A stretch of DNA of 64,000 bases from Paenarthrobacter sp. (GCA_031179305.1 JAPSHX010000011.1:49700-113699), one strand, 5' to 3'; positions 54,393-63,223 are shown, counted from the first letter of the stretch. Translations and numbers: made by a program. The notes: generated by a model not told the origin, from the sequence alone.

Positions 54393-56252
54393 ATGGCCAG
54401 GATCGAGGACTATGCGATCATCGGGGACTTGAACACGGCTGCCCTGGTGGGGCGCAGCGGTTCCATCGATTGGATGTGCCTGCCGCGTTTCGACTCCCCT
54501 GCCTGCTTCGCCGCGCTGCTGCACACCCCCGACGCCGGCCGCTGGCTGCTGGCGCCCGCCGGGACACCGGACGGCGGCAACTGCACGCGACGTCAATACC
54601 GTGAGGACACCCTCATCCTGGAAACAGAATGGGAAGTTGACGGCGGATCCGTCCGGGTCATCGATTTCATGCCCGTCCGCGACGACGCCGTGGATCTGGT
54701 GCGGATAGTCGAAGGAGTGTCCGGCGAGGTCACCATGCAGATGGAACTGATCCTGCGCTTCGATTACGGCAGGGTGGTGCCCTGGGTTCGGCACGGCGAG
54801 CACGGCATCAGCGCGGTGGCCGGCCCCGACTCGGCCTACCTCACCACCCCGGCTACCTTGGAGGGCCGGGACAAGCGCACCGTCAGCGAATTCACCGTCC
54901 GTGCAGGCGAACACGTTCCCTTCGTGCTGCGTTGGGCACCAAGCCATGAACGGGAACCACGCCGGGTCAATCCGCTGCATGCTCTTGAGGCGACGGAATC
55001 ATATTGGGTGGAATGGATCGGCCGCAGCGAAATGGAGGGGAAGTACAAGGAGCCCGTGGAGCGGTCGCTGATCACGCTCAAGGCGCTGACGTATCACCCG
55101 ACCGGCGGTATTGTGGCCGCCGCAACAACGTCCCTGCCCGAGCAAATCGGCGGCTCACGCAATTGGGATTACCGGTTTTGCTGGTTGCGCGACGCCACCC
55201 TGACCCTGCAATCGCTCCTCGCCGCCGGCTACACGGAGGAGGCCGCCGCCTGGCGCGACTGGCTGCTGCGGGCTATAGCCGGCGACCCGTCAGAACTTCA
55301 GATTGTGTACGGGCTCGACGGCGCCAGGAGACTTCCGGAGACGGACATTCCGTGGCTATCGGGGTACGAAGGTTCATTGCCCGTCCGTACCGGAAATGCT
55401 GCCGCTCCGCAGCTTCAACTGGATGTGTGGGGCGAAGTCCTGGACGGACTTTCGCTGACCCGGGCGGCGTCTCCTAATGGCACCGTGGATAGCTCTTGGG
55501 ATATTCAAGTGGCCTTGATGGAGTTCTTGGAAGGGGCCTGGGACCAGCCGGACAACGGGCTGTGGGAAATGCGCGGACCAAGGCAACACTTCACGCATTC
55601 CAAGGTGATGGCATGGGTAGCTGCGGACCGGATGGTCAAAGCCGTTCGAACCACCGGATTGCCAGGTCCTGCCGATAGGTGGGCTGCCCTCCGCAGCGAA
55701 ATCCATACAGACGTCATGACCAAGGGTTTCGACGGGAAACTCAACAGTTTTGTCCAGTCGTACGGCAGCGAGGAATTGGACGCAAGCCTGCTCCTGATTC
55801 CGCGGGTCGGCTTCCTGCCACACCGGCATCCGCGGGTTACGGGAACTGTGGAGGCAATCCAGAAGGGACTTACCGACGACGGACTGGTCCTTCGCTACCG
55901 CACGCAGTCCGGGCATGACGGGCTGCCGGGTGACGAAGGTGTCTTCCTGGCATGTTCTTTTTGGCTGGTGGATGCGCTGCTGGGAATCGGTCGCTCCGGC
56001 GAGGCTACCGAGCTATTCGAGCGACTGCTCAGCTTGCGCAACGACGTAGGGCTGCTCAGCGAGGAATGGGATCCGCGGACCCAGCGTCATCTCGGGAACA
56101 CCCCGCAGGCCTTCAGCCATTTCCCGCTGATTCACAGCGCTCTGCAACTGCACGAGGGCGAAGCCCATAGCAGCGACACCCCGCTCCACAAACCTAAGAA
56201 TCCAGATCGTGCCAGCGGCTCTACCCTTCGGAATGATCCCCGCCTTCGGTAG
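54393..56252 (+). CDS. Glycoside hydrolase family 15 enzyme
   Basis: 619 residues, in the trehalase/glucoamylase-like group. Residues 1-230 form an N-terminal beta-sandwich (MARIEDYAIIGDLNTAALVG, GSIDWMCLPRFDSPACFAAL); the catalytic (alpha/alpha)6 barrel follows, with NWDYRFCWLRDATLTLQSLL near 250 and the proton-donor region LSEEWDPRTQRHLGNTPQAF near 560. It should hydrolyse a trehalose or alpha-glucan in the cytosol; no signal peptide is present. It stands alone, and its last 32 bases overlap a convergent short gene. Confidence 0.87.
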   Translation: MARIEDYAIIGDLNTAALVGRSGSIDWMCLPRFDSPACFAALLHTPDAGRWLLAPAGTPDGGNCTRRQYREDTLILETEWEVDGGSVRVIDFMPVRDDAVDLVRIVEGVSGEVTMQMELILRFDYGRVVPWVRHGEHGISAVAGPDSAYLTTPATLEGRDKRTVSEFTVRAGEHVPFVLRWAPSHEREPRRVNPLHALEATESYWVEWIGRSEMEGKYKEPVERSLITLKALTYHPTGGIVAAATTSLPEQIGGSRNWDYRFCWLRDATLTLQSLLAAGYTEEAAAWRDWLLRAIAGDPSELQIVYGLDGARRLPETDIPWLSGYEGSLPVRTGNAAAPQLQLDVWGEVLDGLSLTRAASPNGTVDSSWDIQVALMEFLEGAWDQPDNGLWEMRGPRQHFTHSKVMAWVAADRMVKAVRTTGLPGPADRWAALRSEIHTDVMTKGFDGKLNSFVQSYGSEELDASLLLIPRVGFLPHRHPRVTGTVEAIQKGLTDDGLVLRYRTQSGHDGLPGDEGVFLACSFWLVDALLGIGRSGEATELFERLLSLRNDVGLLSEEWDPRTQRHLGNTPQAFSHFPLIHSALQLHEGEAHSSDTPLHKPKNPDRASGSTLRNDPRLR

Positions 56253-56421
56253 CTGACGGTTCGCCCTTGTGGCTCGCTTCCTCCAAGTGGAGGTCCAGCT
56301 TACGTTCGGCTTCGCGCCGACGCTGGCCGACGGTCCGCATCTGCTGCGTTGTGGGGTCTCCCCTGTCTTCGGACGCCGCGCCCGGGGGCGCGGCGGGCTG
56401 CACATTCTCTTGTTCGCCCAT
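56221..56421 (-). CDS. Short hypothetical charged protein
   Basis: 66 residues with a central basic helix, TVGQRRREAERKLDLHLEEA, and Gly/Asp-rich ends. AAGGG is only one base before the ATG, so the ribosome site is poor. It overlaps the GH15 stop region by 32 bases on the opposite strand. No family is recognised; it may be a small disordered protein or a false positive. Confidence 0.35.
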   Translation of the reverse strand: MGEQENVQPAAPPGAASEDRGDPTTQQMRTVGQRRREAERKLDLHLEEASHKGEPSATEGGDHSEG

Positions 56422-56469
56422 ACCCTTATGGTCCCATCACCAGTTCGTCAGCGATAGCTAAAACTGCCG

Positions 56470-56528
56470 TTGCGAGGCCCGCCCTGCGCGCTTACGCGAG
56501 CTCTTAGGGCGCACAGCGGGCCTCGCAA
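56470..56528. terminator. Large hairpin between the short gene and the PRC-barrel gene
   Basis: TTGCGAGGCCCGC (56470-56482) pairs perfectly with GCGGGCCTCGCAA (56516-56528), with a further 5-bp pairing inside the 33-base loop. It ends the PRC-barrel transcript and could act in both directions. Confidence 0.7.
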
Positions 56529-56535
56529 CCAGCAT

Positions 56536-57339
56536 TTAGCGGCGGGTTTCGCCCCCGCCCGTTCCTTCGGTTTCGATGCGCTCCTTGCGAACTTCTTCAT
56601 CTACCTGGACGTCATCCCGCACCGTGTCCTTTTCGAGGCGGACGCGCTCATCAGGAACGGTTTCCTTCTCCACAACTGGACGTTCCTCGTGAAGGGTGAC
56701 CTCGTGTTCGCGCTCAGTCAGATCCGGACCGGACATGGCGTCGCCGGCGTTGGCGTCCGTAATGGGCTCGCGCTCCAAGCGGACCTCTTCCCGCTCTACC
56801 GGCACCGTGGTGGTGACGTTCTCCGTGGTGACGTACTTGCGCAGCCGCGCCTTGCCGGTGGCTTGCCTTTCGGTGCCTACGTTGAGCTGTTCTTCCGATC
56901 TGGTCATGGCGTCGTCGCCACGGCGGGCGTCAGTATCGCGGGCGTAGTTGGCGTCAGTACCCGTTGCATCCCTGGTGCCCGTGGTTCCTGCATAGCCGCC
57001 CTGACCGGCCATGCCATTCCCGCCTTCAAGTCCGTAGTGGTTGTACAGGCGACTCTCCTCGCCCGGATCCAGATGCCCGTCTTCGGCAACGCGGGGGGCA
57101 TCCTTGATGTGATCCTTGCTGAAAGGAACCACCACGTCGTCACCTTCCACCGTGGCGTCCTGCAGCGGAATAAACGATTCCGAACTCCCGAAAAGACCGG
57201 TCTTGACGGTCACCCACGTGGGTTCACCCGTGTCGTCGTCGGTGTAGAACGTGCCAATGGATCCGACCTTGTCACCTTCGGTGGTGCGGACGTTTCCGTT
57301 GAGCCCCATTAAACGGTCAATGTTTTCCCTCGCGAGCAT
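56536..57339 (-). CDS. PRC-barrel and DUF2382 protein
   Basis: 267 residues from an ATG at 57339 with AAGGAG six bases upstream; the frame is open to 57402 but that part lacks a ribosome site. Residues 1-75 form a PRC-barrel (MLARENIDRLMGLNGNVRTT, GLFGSSESFIPLQDA), a domain used in RNA processing and in membrane-associated stress proteins. Residues about 145-260 form a DUF2382 domain with repeated E/R pairs (SEEQLNVGTERQATGKARL, EREEVRLEREPIT). The two-domain layout is common in radiation- and desiccation-tolerant bacteria; the role is unknown. Confidence 0.85.
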   Translation of the reverse strand: MLARENIDRLMGLNGNVRTTEGDKVGSIGTFYTDDDTGEPTWVTVKTGLFGSSESFIPLQDATVEGDDVVVPFSKDHIKDAPRVAEDGHLDPGEESRLYNHYGLEGGNGMAGQGGYAGTTGTRDATGTDANYARDTDARRGDDAMTRSEEQLNVGTERQATGKARLRKYVTTENVTTTVPVEREEVRLEREPITDANAGDAMSGPDLTEREHEVTLHEERPVVEKETVPDERVRLEKDTVRDDVQVDEEVRKERIETEGTGGGETRR

Positions 57340-57463
57340 GATGTCTCCTTGGAATGCGGTTCTCTTACTGTGGATTGCCAAGCGGGCTGCATCACCGGGC
57401 ATGGTTTCCGGACGCCGGAACGGGGAATGAATTCAACCCGCCGGCCTTAAGGAACATCAATAC

Positions 57464-57479
57464 AGTAAGCATGCTTAGT
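57464..57479. promoter_or_regulatory. AGTAAGCATGCTTAGT palindrome in divergent promoter region
   Basis: TAAGCATGCTTA (57466-57477) is a perfect 12-bp palindrome, in a 287-base gap between the divergent PRC-barrel and glutamate decarboxylase genes. The same core occurs at 44338 and 62491. Confidence 0.5.
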
Positions 57480-57626
57480 GTTTGTTTGGCAAGCCCTAAT
57501 TGCAGAATCGGTGGTGCCTGCTTTTTGCAGGGCTTCAGGAGCTTGGGTCAGCCCGTGGTCCCCGGTAGCGTGAGCCGAAGACAGGTTGCGCCCCGCCGCG
57601 AGCGGACGATCCCAAGGAGTTGCCCC

Positions 57627-59027
57627 ATGAGCAGATCCCACCGAGCGTCACAGCACGAACCGGACACCGCCGTCGAACTCAATCCCTTGTTCAGCAGGCC
57701 CGGCGAATCCACCATTTTCCCGCGCTACACCCTGCCGGATGGTGAATCGTTGCCGGCCACCGCCTACCAGATTGTCCACGACGAAGCGATGTTGGACGGT
57801 AATTCCCGGTTGAACCTGGCCACGTTCGTCGGGACATGGATGGAGACGGAAGCATCCAAACTTTATGCCGAGACGTTCGACAAGAACATGATCGACAAAG
57901 ATGAGTACCCGCAAACGGCGCTCATCGAAACCCGGTGTTGGCGGATGCTTGGGGATCTATGGAATGCGCCTGATCCTGAGTAGAGCATCGGCACCTCCAC
58001 CATCGGGTCCTCCGAGGCTTGCATGCTGGGCGGCTTGGCCTTGAAGCGACGCTGGCAGCATGCCCGGCGCGCTGCCGGCAAGTCCACGGAGAAACCAAAC
58101 CTCGTCCTCAGCTCCGCCGTCCAAGTGTGCTGGGAGAAATTCTGCAATTACTGGGATGTGGAGCCCCGATTTGTTCCAGTATCGGCCGAGCACCCCACCC
58201 TGGATGGCCACGACCTGGACCAGTACGTGGACGAGAACACCAACGGCGTAGTCGCCATCCTGGGCGTCACCTACACGGGAAAGTACGAGCCGGTGGCGCT
58301 CATCTCCGAAGCCTTGGACGAGATCCAGGCACGCCGCGGACTGGACATTCCCATCCACGTGGACGGCGCTTCCGGAGCCATGGTGGCACCGTTCCTGCAA
58401 CCGGAAACTGTTTGGGATTTCCGGCTCCCCCGCGTCGCTTCCATCAACACCTCCGGCCACAAGTACGGGCTGGTGTACCCGGGTTTGGGTTGGGTGGTGT
58501 GGCGGGACGCGGCGGCGCTCCCCGAGGACCTGATCTTCCACGTCAGCTACCTCGGCGGGGACATGCCAACGTTTGCGCTGAACTTCTCCCGGCCAGGCGC
58601 CCAGGTGTTGCTGCAGTATTACCTCTTTCTCCGCCTTGGCTTTGCCGGCTACAGGTCTGTCCAAGCTACGTCCCGGGATGTGGCGCTTTACCTCTCCAGC
58701 GAGATTGGTGCCATGGACGCGTTCACACTGTGGAGCGACGGGGCGGACATCCCGGTGTTCGCTTGGCAGCTCAGCGACGGCCACACGGAAAACTGGAACC
58801 TGCATCACCTCTCGGAACGGCTCAGAATGAACGGCTGGCTGGTTCCGGCCTACCCGTTGCCCGAAGGGTTGAGTGAGGTCACAGTCCAGAGGATCGTTGT
58901 CCGCAACGGTTTCACCAGGGACCTGGCCTCCAGCTTCCTGGCTGACCTCAGGAAGGAAGTCGACTACCTCGATGGCCTTACGGCACCGATGCCCACGAAC
59001 GATCAATCAGAAGGCTTCCACCACTAA
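57627..59027 (+). pseudogene. gadB: Glutamate decarboxylase interrupted by an in-frame amber codon
   Basis: One reading frame of 466 codons, the normal length, from an ATG with AAGGAG seven bases upstream, broken once by TAG at 57981-57983 (codon 119). Before it: PDTAVELNPLFSRPGE, YQIVHDEAMLDGNSRLN and RCWRMLGDLWNAPDP. After it, in the same frame: SIGTSTIGSSEACMLGG, then LDIPIHVDGASGAMVAPF and NTSGHKYGLVYPGLG with the PLP lysine at codon 279. All catalytic residues are intact, so the gene is otherwise perfect; the usual residue here is Glu/Gln, one C-to-T change away from TAG. The enzyme makes GABA from glutamate and consumes a proton in acid stress. Confidence 0.85.
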
Positions 59028-59048
59028 TTCCTGGAAGGGATGTCCCAT

Positions 59049-59904
59049 ATGTGTCGCCTGTTCGGGCTCCATGCCGGTCCACGGTCGGTGCACGCCACGT
59101 TCTGGTTGTTGAATGCGCCGGACAGCCTCTCCGTGCAAAGCCGGCGGGAGCCCGACGGCGCCGGCATAGGTACGTTTGATACGGCAGGCAAGGCGCACGT
59201 AGCCAAACAGCCTTTGGCCGCCTGGGAGGATCACGCTTTCGCCCGCGAAGCCAGGGACCTGAAGAGCACCACGTTCCTGGCCCATGTGCGGTACGCCAGC
59301 CGGCGCGCTGACCATGGTCAATACGCACCCGTTCGAGCAGGACGGGCGGCTGTTTGCGCACAACGGCGTTCTCCACGGTTTGGATCATCTCGACCAGCGC
59401 CTCAACGAGCTGGGTGTGATGGACCTGGTGCTGGGACAGTCGGACAGCGAGCGCCTTTTCGCACTCATCACGGCGGAGACGCGTCTGGCCGGAGGGGACG
59501 TAGGGACCGGCATAGTGGAGGCCATCAACTGGGTTGCTCGGGAACTCCCCGTTTTCAGCCTCAACTTCATCCTGACCACCGCAACGGACATGTGGGCGCT
59601 GAGGTATCCGGCTACCCACGAGTTGTACGCCCTTGAACGGCAGGCCCCTGCATCTGCGCCGCTCGACGCCCGAAGTCATCGGATCCGTTCAAGGAGCACC
59701 GAGCTTTCCCGTTCCCCACACGTCCTCGTCGCCACCGAACCCATGGACTCCAACCCTGGCTGGCGGCCTATGGCATCCGGCGAACTGGTGCACGTTGGCC
59801 CGGATCTCGTTGTGACCTCCACTGTGTCGTTCCCGAATGCCCCTTCCCACGTACTCACCCTCGCCGACCTTGAGCCGACCGCGGCGGCGTCGCAGCAGCC
59901 TTGA
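59049..59904 (+). pseudogene. Class II glutamine amidotransferase (EgtC/YafJ-like), frameshifted
   Basis: The ATG at 59049 is directly followed by the nucleophile cysteine (MCRLFGLHAGP). Frame one gives 84 residues to HVRYAS at 59300; the rest (GALTMVNTHPFEQDGRLFAH and beyond, to 59904) lies in the next frame. The family reads RYASTGALTMVNTHPF, so about two bases are missing near 59298-59301. Downstream residues such as NTHPF, AHNGVLHGL and the C-terminal part are all present. Class II amidotransferases release ammonia from glutamine. It lies 21 bases after the decarboxylase, so the two probably form one operon; both carry a disabling change. Confidence 0.8.
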
Positions 59905-59938
59905 TCGTCTCTTCGGCAGCCCGTTCTCAACATGACTA

Positions 59939-59971
59939 ACGCACGACGGCGACCCTTCCGCCGTCGTGCGT
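59939..59971. terminator. 13-bp hairpin between two convergent genes, ACGGCG family
   Basis: ACGCACGACGGCG (59939-59951) pairs perfectly with CGCCGTCGTGCGT (59959-59971) around a seven-base loop, between the amidotransferase stop and the convergent MFS stop. It can end transcripts from both sides. Confidence 0.8.
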
Positions 59972-59999
59972 CTTCCGCCTTTCCGCAGCGTGAGGCCGC

Positions 60000-61490
60000 T
60001 TAGCCAACGTCCTGGCGAACCGGCTTCTTGAGGAAGACCGCCACGGCTGCGGCAGCCCCGAGGCAGAGGGCCGCATTGACCGCGATGGCCACCGTGACGG
60101 CAGTGAGCACCGCAGGCATGTCGCCCGCACCGAGGTTGAGCAGTTGAGCGGTGAATACCGCGCTCATCACGGGGATTCCCATGGTGATGCCGATCTGCTG
60201 GCTCATGGTGGCCAGCCCGGTTGCCATGCCTTGATCTGCGTCCGGCAGCCCTGAAGTGGCGGTAACCATGAAGCCCACAATGACCACCAGGTTGGCGACA
60301 CCCCCAATGAAGGTCGCTACCAGGAGGAGCCCTATGGAAGCCGGGTCTGAGCTAAGCATGACCAATGCTCCGGTAGCCGCTGCCTGAACCACGAGCCCGT
60401 AGACAATTGCGTTCTTGCTACCAAACCTGCCGATAACTTTGGGCCCGAGCATCCCTCCGATGACGGTGCCCAAGCCGAGGACAGCGAACGAAAGACCCGC
60501 GCCAAGCGGCGTATAGCCGAGGACCTGCTGCAGGTAAAGGGTCAGCAGAAACACCAGCGACGTCTCCGTAAGGAATGCCAGCAGCCCGGCGAGGTTTCCC
60601 CACGCTATGTTCGACCGCTTGAGGATGCCCAGGGGCACCAACGGATGCGGCGCCCGGCTTTCAACCCTGGCAAACAAGGCAAAAAGGACGACGGCGGCCG
60701 CAAGCGCACCGAGCGTCAATGGATGGGTCCAGGAATGTTCGGCGGCATGGGTAAGGCCGAAGATCAGGGCGAGCAGGCCAAGAGTGACCGTGACGGCGCC
60801 GGGAACGTCAAGGCGGAGCTTGGACGTTGCCCGGCTCTCGGCGAGAACAACGGGTGCGATGAGGAGAACGGCTGCCGCAACGGGAACATTGACGAAGAAC
60901 GCCCACCGCCAGCTCAGGAGGTCGGTCAGCAGCCCACCGAGGATTGCCCCGGTGGTGAATCCTGCAGCCATCAGGGACCCGTTGAGCCCAAGTGCTTTGT
61001 CCCGAAGAGGGCCTTCCGGGAACGAAACCAGCAACAGTGACAGGGCAGCCGGCACCACCATTGCCGTGGCGAGGCCTTGGCCCACCCTTGCCAGCAGCAG
61101 CAACGCCGGTTCGGCGGCGAGGCCACCAGCCAGTGATGCTGCCCCGAGCAGCGCCATGCCGATCAGGAACAGCCTTCGGCGTCCAGCCAGATCTGCCACT
61201 CGGCCGAACAGCAAGGTGAAGCCAGCGGCGCACAGTGCAAAAGCCGTTGCGACCCATTGGAGGTTTTCCAGCGAGAAGCCGACGTCGGACCCGATGGCAG
61301 GCAAGGCGACGTTGAGGATCGAGAAATCGACGGCCAGAGTGAAACTCGCTGTCAGGAGAACAATGAGCGCCAGACGCTGCTTGGTGGTCATGCTCTGTGG
61401 GGTCATGCTCTGTGGGGTCATGCTTTGTGCCGGGTCGACGTGGGGATGGCTGACGCTATTGGTTGTTGGTATGCGTTTGGTTGTTGGCAT
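60000..61490 (-). CDS. DHA2-family MFS drug exporter (EmrB/QacA-like)
   Basis: About 496 residues from an ATG at 61490; the start is uncertain because the N-terminal region is made of short repeats with several ATGs and no clear ribosome site. Thirteen or fourteen hydrophobic segments follow, with motif C GRVADLAGRRRLFLIGMALL in the second loop and SDVGFSLENLQWVATAFAL in the first loop, the DHA2 pattern. It should export drugs or lipophilic cations. It is divergent from an XRE regulator with a MmyB-type sensor, its probable repressor. Confidence 0.85.
   Translation of the reverse strand: MPTTKRIPTTNSVSHPHVDPAQSMTPQSMTPQSMTTKQRLALIVLLTASFTLAVDFSILNVALPAIGSDVGFSLENLQWVATAFALCAAGFTLLFGRVADLAGRRRLFLIGMALLGAASLAGGLAAEPALLLLARVGQGLATAMVVPAALSLLLVSFPEGPLRDKALGLNGSLMAAGFTTGAILGGLLTDLLSWRWAFFVNVPVAAAVLLIAPVVLAESRATSKLRLDVPGAVTVTLGLLALIFGLTHAAEHSWTHPLTLGALAAAVVLFALFARVESRAPHPLVPLGILKRSNIAWGNLAGLLAFLTETSLVFLLTLYLQQVLGYTPLGAGLSFAVLGLGTVIGGMLGPKVIGRFGSKNAIVYGLVVQAAATGALVMLSSDPASIGLLLVATFIGGVANLVVIVGFMVTATSGLPDADQGMATGLATMSQQIGITMGIPVMSAVFTAQLLNLGAGDMPAVLTAVTVAIAVNAALCLGAAAAVAVFLKKPVRQDVG
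61386..61430. repeat. Three tandem 15-bp repeats at the MFS N-terminus
   Basis: GGTCATGCTCTGTGG, GGTCATGCTCTGTGG and GGTCATGCTTTGTGC follow in tandem. On the minus strand each unit encodes (Q/A)-S-M-T-P/T, giving three closely spaced in-frame ATG codons at the start of the transporter's first helix. Confidence 0.85.
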
Positions 61491-61494
61491 GCGT
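61459..61494. repeat. Two tandem 18-bp repeats, same N-terminal region
   Basis: TTGGTTGTTGGTATGCGT and TTGGTTGTTGGCATGCGT are adjacent and nearly identical. On the minus strand they encode MPTTKR and IPTTN-like repeats just before the repeats at 61386-61430. Confidence 0.8.
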
Positions 61495-61517
61495 TCAGCG
61501 TGACCGTCTTCGCGAGC

Positions 61518-61543
61518 GGTAACCACACCCCGCCGTGGGTACC
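61518..61543. promoter_or_regulatory. Candidate operator between the MFS and XRE genes
   Basis: GGTAACCAC (61518-61526) and GTGGGTACC (61535-61543) form an 8-of-9 inverted repeat with an eight-base spacer in the short divergent region. A dimeric XRE-type regulator is the likely ligand, though one mismatch weakens the case. Confidence 0.4.
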
Positions 61544-61590
61544 ACTGGCAGTGACAGGACAACCGCGGCAATTAGCTGAACAATGAGTGC

Positions 61591-62475
61591 ATGGGTACAC
61601 ACAGCGAACTTGGGGAGTTCCTTCGCGTCCGTCGGGCATCGTTGCAGCCGGAGGATGTAGGCGTCCTGAATTACGGCATCCGGCGCGTTCCTGGCCTGCG
61701 ACGGGAGGAACTGGCGATGCTGGCCGGGGTCAGCACCACGTATTACACACGATTGGAGCAGGGCCTGAGCACAAATGCCTCAGAAGCTGTCATCGATGCA
61801 ATCGCTCGTGCCTTGAACCTCGGCAAAGACGAACGCGTGCATCTCTTCAACCTTGCACGTCCGGGCAAGGCAAAACGGCGCATCCCGGTAAAGCCGGACA
61901 AAGTGCGGCCCGGAACGTTGCGGCTGATCCAGTCGATGCCCGGCACGCCGGCGGTGGTCTTGGGGCGTCGAAGTGAAGTGCTTGCGTGGAATGCCTTGGG
62001 GCACCGGCTCGTTGCCGGTCACGTGGACTTCGCAGCGCCTGAGGTTCCTTCTACTCGTCCCAACATGACCCGCCTGTTGTTCCTCGACGATCACACACGG
62101 GAGCTGTACGCCCGCTGGCCGGAGGAGGCGAGGCGAGCTGTCGCGTCATTGCGCCTCGTCGCGGGAAAATCCGCCGATGACCAGGAACTGGCGGCCCTGG
62201 TTGGTGAGCTGACATTGAAGAGCCCTGATTTTGCGAAGCTCTGGGCCCGGCATCCGGTGGAGAACTGCATGTCCGGCGTGAAATACCTGCATCATCCTGA
62301 AGTGGGATATCTGGAGTTGAACTTCGAGGTACTCACGCCGCCGGACGAATCCGGTCATCGTGTGCTTTTGTATGCTGCAGATCCGGGATCGGCGGCTGCG
62401 GGAGCCCTGCACCTGCTCCAGGCTTCAGATGACACCGAGAAGGTTCCGCGCGATTTGGCGAAGATAGACTCATGA
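61591..62475 (+). CDS. XRE-family regulator with MmyB-like ligand domain
   Basis: 294 residues. The HTH (about 10-70) is FLRVRRASLQPEDVG and REELAMLAGVSTTYYTRLEQG; the C-terminal part (about 120-285) is the MmyB-like ligand-binding domain with NMTRLLFLDDHTRELYARW, ALVGELTLKSPDFAKLWARH and the closing HRVLLYAADPGS. This group usually represses an adjacent efflux or redox gene. It is divergent from the DHA2 exporter across a short promoter region with a candidate operator. Confidence 0.9.
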   Translation: MGTHSELGEFLRVRRASLQPEDVGVLNYGIRRVPGLRREELAMLAGVSTTYYTRLEQGLSTNASEAVIDAIARALNLGKDERVHLFNLARPGKAKRRIPVKPDKVRPGTLRLIQSMPGTPAVVLGRRSEVLAWNALGHRLVAGHVDFAAPEVPSTRPNMTRLLFLDDHTRELYARWPEEARRAVASLRLVAGKSADDQELAALVGELTLKSPDFAKLWARHPVENCMSGVKYLHHPEVGYLELNFEVLTPPDESGHRVLLYAADPGSAAAGALHLLQASDDTEKVPRDLAKIDS

Positions 62476-62490
62476 GACATTGGGGGGTTT

Positions 62491-62504
62491 AGTAAGCATG
62501 CTTG
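62491..62504. promoter_or_regulatory. AGTAAGCATGCTTG palindromic motif upstream of a membrane-protein gene
   Basis: AAGCATGCTT (62494-62503) is a perfect 10-bp palindrome, 62 bases before the gene at 62566. Its core matches the sites at 44338 and 57464. Confidence 0.5.
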
Positions 62505-62565
62505 CTAACTAGCCGAGGAAGGTGTTTTGCTTGAATAACCAAAGCCACCCGGCATAGGAGCTGAC

Positions 62566-63189
62566 ATGGTCTATGAAAATAGTGCGGGCTCAAGCACTCC
62601 CAAAGCCCGCAGGAACGACGTCGTCAGAGCTGAAAAGGATCGCTTCGGCGGTATCAAATGGGGCTCGGCCTTCTTTGGCTGGCTAACGGCCGTTGGGATG
62701 ACCGTCCTGCTCAGCGCCTTGGCCACCGCCATTGGCGTGGGCGTAGGCGCAGCGAATACATCCGGCGCCGACCAAGCGGCGGACCAGGCCCGGCAGAATG
62801 TCGAAACCCTGGGCATCGTCAGTGGAATCATCCTTGCAGTGATCTTGTTCCTCGCTTACTACTGCGGAGGATACGTCGCCGGCCGTATGGCGCGTTTCGA
62901 CGGCGCCAAGCAGGGGCTCGCAGTGTGGCTATGGGGCATCATCATCGCCATCATCGTGGCAGTCCTAGCGGCGGTGGCAGGGAGCCAGTTCAATATTCTC
63001 GACAATCTCAACGGCGCACCCCAGATCCCCGTCGACGGAAGCCTGACGACCACCAGCGGCATCATTGGTCTTGTCATCGCCCTGATCGTCCCCCTCCTCG
63101 GAGCCATCGTCGGCGGCAACGCCGGCATGCGCTTCCACAGAAAGGTCGACCAAGCGGGCATCGATCACCAAGACGGACTTGTCGGCTAG
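62566..63189 (+). CDS. Four-span membrane protein of unknown function
   Basis: 207 residues with a polar, basic N-terminus and four hydrophobic segments at about residues 33-60, 84-105, 122-142 and 165-185. The spans come in Gly/Ala-rich pairs with short loops (GWLTAVGMTVLLSALATAI, VALIVPLLGAIVGG-like), and a GYVAGRMARFDGAKQGLAV loop in the middle. I do not recognise a family beyond 'TIGR04086-like membrane protein', which is a guess. AGGAG lies six bases before the ATG. A hairpin of the ACGGCG family follows. Confidence 0.7.
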   Translation: MVYENSAGSSTPKARRNDVVRAEKDRFGGIKWGSAFFGWLTAVGMTVLLSALATAIGVGVGAANTSGADQAADQARQNVETLGIVSGIILAVILFLAYYCGGYVAGRMARFDGAKQGLAVWLWGIIIAIIVAVLAAVAGSQFNILDNLNGAPQIPVDGSLTTTSGIIGLVIALIVPLLGAIVGGNAGMRFHRKVDQAGIDHQDGLVG

Positions 63190-63223
63190 GCCTCGCCTAA
63201 AGATAGGGTCCGGCAAACGCGAC

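Noticed and set aside
54321..54980. 219-residue minus-strand frame over the GH15 gene
   Set aside because: It has no recognisable motifs and lies entirely within the conserved beginning of the GH15 enzyme.
57340..57626. Longer upstream start of the glutamate decarboxylase frame (from 57354)
   Set aside because: The stretch holds the divergent promoter and a palindrome, while the ATG at 57627 has AAGGAG seven bases before it.
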